A DNA stretch of 10,520 nucleotides. Origin: Bacilli bacterium (GTDB lineage Bacteria; Bacillota_I; Bacilli_A; RF39; UBA660). A model generated the notes under the pieces. It was not told the origin of the DNA. It did no database searches and saw nothing but the letters and a program-made list of their open reading frames with translations. Within the stretch, counting starts at the first letter, position 1; every line of letters begins with the position of its first letter. Shown here in pieces: positions 5,272 through 10,520 of this stretch. The translations under genes and the position numbers were made by a program. The DNA lies in assembly GCA_900757295.1 (NCBI GenBank), contig CAAENH010000127.1:1-10520 (forward strand), in the 5' to 3' direction.

Positions 5272-5329
5272 AACAACAATCTAAATCTTTTTCAGATGCA
5301 TTTGAAAAAGAAGATGAATTTAAATTCAT
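5210..5329 (-). CDS. Short ORF overlapping the DUF4177 start, possible frameshifted N-terminus
   Basis: ATG 5329 follows AAGAGGT (forward 5337-5343) by 7 bases and a good promoter, so ribosomes should start here. It encodes 39 residues beginning MNLNSSSFSNASEKDLD and overlaps DUF4177 in another frame. Removing one base near 5275 would join residues 1-17 to the DUF4177 frame and give one protein of about 82 residues. The part after residue 17 looks like out-of-frame translation. Confidence 0.3.
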   Translation of the reverse strand: MNLNSSSFSNASEKDLDCCYASYIKRKIDRNRVRKFNRT

Positions 5330-5355
5330 GATATGTACCTCTTTTCTTTTTTGCT

Positions 5356-5384
5356 ATTATATTACTCTTTATAATATAAATCAA
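5356..5384 (-). promoter_or_regulatory. Promoter of the DUF4177 locus
   Basis: On the reverse strand TTGATT (forward 5379-5384) and TATAAT (forward 5356-5361) are 17 bases apart. The start codon at 5329 follows about 27 bases beyond the -10, leaving room only for the AGAGGT ribosome site. Confidence 0.6.
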
Positions 5385-5420
5385 ATTAAATAGATATACA
5401 TTGTTATTTCTGTAAAGAAT

Positions 5421-5463
5421 TACAAAACCCTGAATCAATTTAAATTTGACTCAGGGTTTTGTA
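5421..5463. terminator. Long hairpin after the metalloprotease gene
   Basis: Bases 5421-5433 and 5451-5463 form a perfect 13-bp stem including the GC-rich ACCCTGA/TCAGGGT part; an inner TCAA/TTGA pairing extends it. It lies 27 bases past the metalloprotease stop on the reverse strand. The T tract is interrupted (TTTTGTAATT), so efficiency may be moderate. Confidence 0.65.
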
Positions 5464-5490
5464 TATATATTTGAATATTTTACGATTTAT

Positions 5491-6618
5491 TTATCTACTG
5501 ATATATCTATCCCAATAATTACTATTTGAAGTAATTGAATTAAATTGTTGTTTTAATTGATCGCTAATTAATTTTGCTTTTTCATTAATTGGTTCACCAT
5601 TATTGTAATATGATTTTTTATATATACTAGTCATCATATCAGCAAATAAGACACCTCTATCTTCAAGATAGTTTCTTTTGCTGTAACTAGAAATAAAATA
5701 ATGAGTATTGTAATTATCAACTATAGTGTAATCATTATTTTCATTTCCGTATTGGAATCCACTTGGATTATATGGAATCATGCTATTTAAAATATCAATT
5801 TTTGTTCCTAATATACAATCAATGTAATGCATCATTTCATGATGGAAAGCATTATCAATATAGCCTTGACACCATAAAGTAATTACTACAGATCCTCCTA
5901 AATTATCTGTTAAAGCAGCAGCTCCTCCGCTTATATAAGACACCATATAAATTTCTAGTTGTTTATAATTATTTAGTTCTTTTAAAAAGCCACTAGGATA
6001 TTTGCTTAACATAGTATCGATGTATTTTAAAAATTGATTAATAGCATTATTATCATATAACTTGTTAAAATTATATCCTTGAACAGAATAATTATTTTTT
6101 TCATCTTTATAAAAAATTTTAATTGAATATTTATTTTCAATTTCTTTGCGTAAACTGTCATTAGGATCTGCTGTTGTATTTTGGGTATTATCAGTTACAT
6201 TGTCTTTTTTTATGTCACTTTTATTAGAATTATTAGAGTTAGTATTATTATTTGTATTAGTAACATTAGAATTTTTAATTGTTTCTATAGTATTAGAATT
6301 ATTACTTTTAACATCACGTTTTATTTTATTTGAATAACCAGTATTACTTGTACGCGAATTTTGTTTTTGTATCATTGTGTTAGAGCTAGAACTATTATTT
6401 TCATTATTACTTTTTTCATTAGAATTACTATTTGTAGTAACGTTTTCATCTTTTGTTATTATTTTCTTTTTTTTGATAGAATTTTTATTATTAATCTCTT
6501 TAATTTCTTGTTCTTGAGAATTAGCATTATTTTTTTTCTTTGATAAAAATATTAACCCTAAACTTATTGCTAATATTATAATAATAATTATTATGATGAT
6601 TTTTTGATTTTTTTTCAT
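5491..6618 (-). CDS. Membrane-anchored zinc metalloprotease (HExxH) with Asn/Ser-rich linker
   Basis: A 375-residue protein. Residues 1-26 are a short Lys-rich start followed by an uninterrupted Ile run and a hydrophobic segment with Lys after it, which reads as an uncleaved signal anchor; there is no lipobox Cys. Residues 30-155 are low complexity, dominated by Asn, Ser, Thr and Lys, and would span the cell wall. The C-terminal domain holds HHEMMHYID with His260-Glu261-x2-His264, and YLEDRGVLFADMM, where Glu319 is the likely third zinc ligand in the gluzincin manner, with a following FAD/E-type helix. It is thus probably a surface protease or peptidase of unknown target. The ribosome site before ATG 6618 is weak (GGTAGGTAGT). 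It is divergent from the VanY-like gene, sharing a 177-base promoter region. Confidence 0.7.
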   Translation of the reverse strand: MKKNQKIIIIIIIIILAISLGLIFLSKKKNNANSQEQEIKEINNKNSIKKKKIITKDENVTTNSNSNEKSNNENNSSSSNTMIQKQNSRTSNTGYSNKIKRDVKSNNSNTIETIKNSNVTNTNNNTNSNNSNKSDIKKDNVTDNTQNTTADPNDSLRKEIENKYSIKIFYKDEKNNYSVQGYNFNKLYDNNAINQFLKYIDTMLSKYPSGFLKELNNYKQLEIYMVSYISGGAAALTDNLGGSVVITLWCQGYIDNAFHHEMMHYIDCILGTKIDILNSMIPYNPSGFQYGNENNDYTIVDNYNTHYFISSYSKRNYLEDRGVLFADMMTSIYKKSYYNNGEPINEKAKLISDQLKQQFNSITSNSNYWDRYISR

Positions 6619-6670
6619 TTACTACCTACCTATTACATTATTTTTTATTGTCGAATTAAATTGCTGTTTC

Positions 6671-6679
6671 ATTATAACA
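6671..6679 (-). promoter_or_regulatory. Extended -10 promoter for the metalloprotease
   Basis: The reverse strand reads TGTTATAAT (perfect -10 at forward 6671-6676 with TG element), identical to the core of the operon promoter at 4923-4931. It lies 52 bases before the start codon. No clear -35. Confidence 0.5.
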
Positions 6680-6741
6680 TAAGTAATGAATATTTAAAAA
6701 TAAAATTTTTTTTAATTAAATAATTTTCTTAAAAAAATAAA

Positions 6742-6769
6742 TTGTAATTTGATGAAAATCTGATACAAT
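6742..6769 (+). promoter_or_regulatory. Promoter of the VanY-like carboxypeptidase
   Basis: TTGTAA (6742-6747) and TACAAT (6764-6769) are 16 bases apart, with TG at 6761-6762 as an extended -10. The ribosome site AAAGGTAG (6780-6787) and ATG 6796 follow directly. Confidence 0.5.
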
Positions 6770-6795
6770 AATGTTAATTAAAGGTAGTTGATTTT

Positions 6796-7755
6796 ATGCA
6801 TAAAAAATATAAATTAAAGAAAGAGTTTAGATATGCTTTAATTGGCATAGTAATTATATTAATTGGCATTTTTGTAGGAAGATCAATTTATAAAGATTAT
6901 GTATATAAAAATTCATATGAATATAAATTAGAAAATCATGGTTATAAAGATGATGAAGTTAAATTATTAATCAAAGAACTTGATAATAAGAAGTTAGATG
7001 AGTTATTAAAAACTAAAAAAGATGATACAATAATATCTTTTTTGGAAGAAAAATATTATATAAAGAAAAACTTACAAAGATATTTAGATTATTATGAAGA
7101 TCACCAAAAAGAATCAACAAAAGATATAGTTGCATATGTTAATGTAAATGCTGATTATGATACTTATGAACATGATATAAACAGTGATGTTTCTTTAAAT
7201 GAATTAGTCATATGTAATAAATATTATAAGCTATCTAGTGATTATGTGCCAGAAGATATAGTTGATATGAAAAGTAAATACTATTATGGTGATGTTCAAA
7301 AAGTTAGAAAAGTAGCGTATGATGCATTTATAGATATGTGGAATGCTGCAGATAAAGCTGGTTACTATTTGATAGTTAATTCAAGTTATAGAACTTATCA
7401 AGAACAAGAAGAAGTTTACAATAGTTATAAAGATAGTTATGGCGAAAAAGAAGCGGATACTATTGCATCAAGGCCAGGATATTCAGAGCATCAAACTGGA
7501 CTAGCGTTAGATATTTTTAGTAAAGATAATACATCAATTAAAACTTTTAAAGATTCAGAAGCATATAAATGGCTTAAAGATAATTCTTATAAATATGGAT
7601 TTATTTTAAGATATCCTGAAGGTAAAGAAAATTTAACACAATATAATTCAGAAGCTTGGCATTACAGATATGTAGGTAAAAAAGCTGCAAAATACATTTA
7701 TGATAATGATATAACTTATGATGAATATTATGCTTATTTTCTAGCTCAACAATAA
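6796..7755 (+). CDS. Membrane-anchored D-alanyl-D-alanine carboxypeptidase, VanY/M15B family
   Basis: A 319-residue cell-wall enzyme. A single hydrophobic anchor spans about residues 13-28 with a basic N-terminus inside. After a charged stalk of about 130 residues, the peptidase domain shows SSYRTYQEQ (about 196-204), SEHQTGLALDI with zinc ligands His232 and Asp239, and EAWHYRYVG with His289. These are the M15B hallmarks of enzymes that trim terminal D-Ala (or act as LD-carboxypeptidases) on peptidoglycan stems. No vancomycin-resistance genes are nearby, so a housekeeping wall-remodelling role is more likely than resistance. The ATG has AAAGGTAG eight bases upstream. It precedes the alarmone gene but is separated from it by that gene's own promoter. 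Confidence 0.9.
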   Translation: MHKKYKLKKEFRYALIGIVIILIGIFVGRSIYKDYVYKNSYEYKLENHGYKDDEVKLLIKELDNKKLDELLKTKKDDTIISFLEEKYYIKKNLQRYLDYYEDHQKESTKDIVAYVNVNADYDTYEHDINSDVSLNELVICNKYYKLSSDYVPEDIVDMKSKYYYGDVQKVRKVAYDAFIDMWNAADKAGYYLIVNSSYRTYQEQEEVYNSYKDSYGEKEADTIASRPGYSEHQTGLALDIFSKDNTSIKTFKDSEAYKWLKDNSYKYGFILRYPEGKENLTQYNSEAWHYRYVGKKAAKYIYDNDITYDEYYAYFLAQQ

Positions 7756-7762
7756 AAAAATA

Positions 7763-7791
7763 TTGACTTTTATTTTTAATGGAAGTACAAT
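7763..7791 (+). promoter_or_regulatory. Promoter of the leader ORF and RSH gene
   Basis: TTGACT (5 of 6) at 7763-7768 and TACAAT (5 of 6) at 7786-7791 with an exact 17-base spacer: the best promoter in the window. A start near 7798 leaves about 28 bases before the leader ATG. Confidence 0.7.
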
Positions 7792-7825
7792 TGAAACAAT
7801 ATTATTATTGAAGTGGGTGATGTTG

Positions 7826-7900
7826 ATGAAAGATGTGATTGTTAAAAGCTTAAAATTATATTCTTTCATAATGTCACAATTTATGAGCAACCTAGGTTAA
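7826..7900 (+). CDS. 24-residue leader peptide upstream of the RSH gene
   Basis: The ORF encodes MKDVIVKSLKLY followed by SFIMSQFMSNLG. Its ribosome site, AAGTGGGTGAT at 7811-7821, is a near-match to AAGGAGGTGAT with 8 bases between GGG and the ATG, as good as any in the window. The last codons and the TAA at 7898-7900 lie within an intrinsic terminator hairpin. A ribosome finishing the peptide would cover the left arm of that hairpin and so could permit reading into the RSH gene. No run of one amino acid is obvious, so the sensed signal cannot be named. A chance ORF is the alternative, but the ribosome site and position argue against it. Confidence 0.5.
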   Translation: MKDVIVKSLKLYSFIMSQFMSNLG

Positions 7901-7915
7901 CTATGGTTGCTTTTT
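7886..7915 (+). terminator. Intrinsic terminator/attenuator between leader ORF and RSH gene
   Basis: AGCAACC (7886-7892) pairs with GGTTGCT (7905-7911); inside it TAG (7893-7895) pairs with CTA (7901-7903) across a one-base bulge, leaving a 5-base loop. TTTTT follows. It lies between the promoter at 7763-7791 and the RSH start at 7946, so the RSH gene can be transcribed from that promoter only by readthrough. Confidence 0.7.
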
Positions 7916-7945
7916 GTATATTTAAGTAGTAGAGGGTGAATTAGT

Positions 7946-9424
7946 ATGGTGGATATAAATATAAATACAAATGATAAGCAAGATTTAGAATTTTATGCAA
8001 TATTAAAAGGATTTATGTCTTATGATATAGATTTAGATCATATATTTAAAATTAGTGAAGCTTATAAGCTAGCCAAAGATGCTCATCAATCATGCTTTAG
8101 AAAAAGTGGCGAACCATATATAACACACCCTTTAGCTGTTGCTAAACTAGCTGTAGAGTACAAAGCTGATTATGTTACAGTATGTACTTCATTATTACAT
8201 GATGTTGTCGAAGATACTTCTTATTCTCTAGAAAAAATAGAAGAAAAATTTGGAAAAGATATAGCTATAAATGTTGATGGTGTAACAAAAATTACTAATA
8301 TGGATTATGATCTAAAGAAATCCGAATTAAATATAAAAACCATATGTAAATTATTTAAAATAATGATTTATAAAGATGTTAGAACTGTAGCTGTAAAACT
8401 ATTTGATCGTTTGCATAATATGAGAACTATGAATTTCATGTCTGAAGAAAAACGAATTGCCAAATCAAAAGAAACTTTAAAAGTTTATGTTCCTTTAGCT
8501 GAAGCGTTGGGTGCAAATCAACTAAAAAAAGAATTACAGGATTTAAGTTTTTTGTATTTAGAAAGAGAAAAATATGATGAAATTTCAAAACAAATTGCTG
8601 AAACTACAAAACAACATATTGATACTATTTCAGATATGAAGGAAGATTTGCATGCTAAATTAGAAGATGAAGATATAGAAAATGATATTAAATTAAGAAT
8701 AAAAAATATTTATAACGTATATGTTTCTTTAAGTAAAGGCAGAGATATGGATAATATTCATGATCTATTTGCTTTGCAGATTGGCTTAAATAGAATACCT
8801 GATTGTTATTTGGCTTTTGGAGTAATTCATCAAAATTATCCAACTTATTTACAAGAAAAGTTTAAAGATTATATTTTTAAATGTAAAACTACTGGTTATA
8901 GAGCACTTCATACTACAATTGTAGATAAAGATCAACAAATGATTCAAGCTCAGATTCGTACTAAAGATATGGCTTGGAAAAATACAAGAGGAATAATTGG
9001 GAATTTGAAAGATTATAATTTAACAGAATTTGCTAATATTAAAAAACAGTATCCCTTTTTCTCTATTTGTGAAGAGATAGATAAAGTTACTAATAATAAT
9101 GATTTTGATTTTTATGATAAACTAAGTTATGAAATATTAGGAGATAAAATATATGTAACTAGTGAAAAAAGTGGTAAATGTATTCAACTTCCATTTGGAG
9201 CAACTGTTTTAGACTATGCTTTTGATGCCTGCTCTAATAGGGCAAAAAGAGCAGTTCAAGGAGTTGTTAACGGTAAAAAAGTAAGTTTAGATTACAAATT
9301 AAAAAATGGTGATCGTGTTACTTTTACAAGTGATGAAGAAAATACAATAGATGAATCTTGGATAAATGAATGTGCAACAACTCATGGTAAAAGACTAATT
9401 AAAGAAAATTTAAAAAGGAGCTGA
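7946..9424 (+). CDS. RSH-family (p)ppGpp enzyme, hydrolase intact, synthetase degenerate, no ACT domain
   Basis: A 492-residue RelA/SpoT homolog; long RSH proteins usually have about 730. The HD hydrolase half keeps Arg52 and Ser54 in RKSGEPYITHP, His61, His85-Asp86 with Glu89-Asp90 in LLHDVVEDT, VDGVTKI, and Asp154/Asn158 in KLFDRLHNMRT, so Mn-dependent (p)ppGpp hydrolysis should work. The synthetase half keeps RIKNIYNVY, HDLFAL, FKDYI and GYRALHTT, but the catalytic Glu of the E(V/I)QIRT motif is Gln334 (QAQIRT) and the following HxxAEYGVAAHW motif is gone. A TGS domain follows (about 398-462), then the protein ends, without the ACT-containing regulatory tail. I infer a hydrolase-biased enzyme. 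AGAGGGTGA at 7931-7939 sets the start. It is coupled to the patatin gene. Confidence 0.9.
   Translation: MVDININTNDKQDLEFYAILKGFMSYDIDLDHIFKISEAYKLAKDAHQSCFRKSGEPYITHPLAVAKLAVEYKADYVTVCTSLLHDVVEDTSYSLEKIEEKFGKDIAINVDGVTKITNMDYDLKKSELNIKTICKLFKIMIYKDVRTVAVKLFDRLHNMRTMNFMSEEKRIAKSKETLKVYVPLAEALGANQLKKELQDLSFLYLEREKYDEISKQIAETTKQHIDTISDMKEDLHAKLEDEDIENDIKLRIKNIYNVYVSLSKGRDMDNIHDLFALQIGLNRIPDCYLAFGVIHQNYPTYLQEKFKDYIFKCKTTGYRALHTTIVDKDQQMIQAQIRTKDMAWKNTRGIIGNLKDYNLTEFANIKKQYPFFSICEEIDKVTNNNDFDFYDKLSYEILGDKIYVTSEKSGKCIQLPFGATVLDYAFDACSNRAKRAVQGVVNGKKVSLDYKLKNGDRVTFTSDEENTIDESWINECATTHGKRLIKENLKRS
9414..9419 (+). promoter_or_regulatory. Ribosome site of the patatin gene inside the RSH 3' end
   Basis: AAGGAG lies in the last codons of the RSH gene, whose TGA ends 6 bases before the patatin ATG. 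Translation of the two genes is therefore probably coupled, and no promoter is visible between them. Confidence 0.7.
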
Positions 9425-9430
9425 TAAAAA

Positions 9431-10520
9431 ATGAAAACTGCCTTAGTTTTATCTGGTGGTGGGGCTTTAGGTTCATATGAAGTTGGAGTTTGGCAGGCAT
9501 TAAGAAAATTGCATATTAAGTTTGATATTGTAACTGGAACATCTGTTGGAGCCTTGAATGCAATTATGGTTACACAAAATGATTTTCATAAATGTATGAA
9601 TGTTTGGCAAGATATTTCTTTTGCTAATATATATGCAACTAAAATAGATAGTGACATTAAATTAAATAAACTTTATCAAATGCATGCAAAGGAATTTATA
9701 AAAAATGGTGGAATGAATCCTGCTATGTTAGAACAACTTGTAAAAGACGTATATGATAAAGAAAAATTTTATAAATCAAAAATAGATTATGGTTTAATTA
9801 CATTTAATTTATCTACATTTAAGCCTAAAAAATTAACAAAAAAAGATATTCCACCAGAAAAATTAGTTGATTATGCAGTTGCTTCAGCAACTTGTTATCC
9901 TGCCTTTAAGATTAAAACAATAGATAATGAAAAATATATAGATGGCGGTTTTTACGATAATGTTCCTATACAATTAGCTATAGATATGGGTGCTGATAAT
10001 GTTATAGTGGTTGATTTGCAAGCAGTTGGCTTTAAGAGAAAAGTTAAAAACTTTTCTGGTAACATGACTATCATTAAGCCCAATAATAAGCTAATGAACA
10101 TGTTAGAATTTAATGCTGAAAAGTCAAGAAGAGCTATTAAACTAGGTTATAACGATACTATGAAAAAATATAAAATGTTAGATGGTATTAAATTTACTTT
10201 TAAGAAAAATAATTTAGAAAAAAATTATAAAAAAACACATGCCGCTTTTAAAAAATATTTACAAAACGATTTATCTTCAGCAAATGCACTGATATTAAAA
10301 AAATATAGTAAATTTTTAAATGATGGTAATGATTCAAAAAAAGAATTTGATAAATTAATAGAAAATTGTGGAAATATTTTGATGTTACCAGATGAAGAAA
10401 TTTATGATATAAATAAATTTAATAAGCTTTTAAAAAAAGAATTAGCTCAAATTAACTTAGATGAAGAAATAAAAATTGATAAAAATATAAATGATATTAA
10501 AAAATTACTTGATAAAAGGA
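9431..10520 (+). CDS. Patatin-like phospholipase (partial, runs off the right edge)
   Basis: 363 codons are visible with no stop. The patatin fold is clear: an N-terminal strand leading to SGGGALGSYEVG as the oxyanion loop (about 8-19), nucleophile Ser38 in GTSVGA, a VASATCYPAF segment (150-159), and Asp171 in the DGG motif of YIDGGFYDNVP, giving the Ser-Asp dyad. IQLAIDMGADNVIVVDL follows, typical of the fold. These enzymes are acyl hydrolases acting on membrane lipids. The part after about residue 215 is Lys-, Asn- and Asp-rich and not recognised. It has no signal peptide, so it acts inside the cell. Co-expression with an alarmone hydrolase might link lipid turnover with the stringent response, which is speculation. 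Confidence 0.9.
   Translation, partial: MKTALVLSGGGALGSYEVGVWQALRKLHIKFDIVTGTSVGALNAIMVTQNDFHKCMNVWQDISFANIYATKIDSDIKLNKLYQMHAKEFIKNGGMNPAMLEQLVKDVYDKEKFYKSKIDYGLITFNLSTFKPKKLTKKDIPPEKLVDYAVASATCYPAFKIKTIDNEKYIDGGFYDNVPIQLAIDMGADNVIVVDLQAVGFKRKVKNFSGNMTIIKPNNKLMNMLEFNAEKSRRAIKLGYNDTMKKYKMLDGIKFTFKKNNLEKNYKKTHAAFKKYLQNDLSSANALILKKYSKFLNDGNDSKKEFDKLIENCGNILMLPDEEIYDINKFNKLLKKELAQINLDEEIKIDKNINDIKKLLDKR

Noticed and set aside
6146..6543. Two forward ORFs with Leu/Phe/Ile-rich translations
   Set aside because: They are antisense to the Asn/Ser-rich linker of the metalloprotease, which explains the hydrophobic composition.
6796..7755. Vancomycin-resistance vanY
   Set aside because: Only the M15B carboxypeptidase is present; no vanA/B-type ligase, vanH, vanX or VanRS genes lie nearby, so a resistance call is not supported.
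7754..7777. Terminator after the VanY-like gene (AAAAATA/TATTTTT)
   Set aside because: The stem is only A-T pairs, has a weak predicted hairpin, and overlaps a near-consensus promoter that explains the sequence better.
7790..7920. T-box or other known riboswitch before the RSH gene
   Set aside because: The leader is only about 120 bases, has no T-box consensus or other recognisable aptamer, and contains a well-started short ORF instead.

Overview
The window is very AT-rich (roughly a quarter G+C by eye) with AT-rich codon choice, good Shine-Dalgarno sites, TGG for tryptophan and TGA used as a stop (end of the RSH gene). This fits a low-GC Bacillota/Bacilli-type gut bacterium (Erysipelotrichales- or RF39-like) using the standard bacterial code. 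It keeps peptidoglycan, since a VanY-type carboxypeptidase is present. The taxon is inference.

Left part (1-2340) is one end of an integrated element: the tail of an unidentified gene, then a catalytically suspect resolvase-domain protein, then a full large serine recombinase, all coupled by overlaps. Just past the recombinase are a consensus promoter, a dyad that could be the attachment site, and a hairpin directly before a small unknown gene (2343-2579).

Next comes a 3'-truncated IS200-type element (about 2609-3165). Its left-end hairpins and a 20-bp inverted repeat covering the tnpA Shine-Dalgarno site are intact. It stops just before a 13-bp bidirectional terminator.

The reverse-strand operon 4892-3213 encodes a histidine-phosphatase-like protein lacking the usual second catalytic His, a Nudix protein cut off after the Nudix box, and a transglutaminase-like protein with an intact Cys-His-Asp triad. 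Its promoter has a 10-bp perfect dyad in the -35 region. Upstream is a DUF4177 gene whose promoter and ribosome site point to a start in another frame, then a membrane-anchored HExxH metalloprotease with a long Asn/Ser-rich linker.

The right part reads forward: a membrane-anchored M15B (VanY-like) carboxypeptidase, then a promoter, a 24-codon leader ORF with an excellent ribosome site, an intrinsic terminator overlapping the end of that leader, an RSH-family alarmone enzyme, and a patatin-like phospholipase that runs off the window. The RSH protein has all visible hydrolase residues but has lost the synthetase catalytic Glu and the ACT-containing C-terminus, so it looks like a (p)ppGpp hydrolase whose expression may be set by leader-peptide attenuation. 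That arrangement and the IS200 hairpin are the most checkable observations here.
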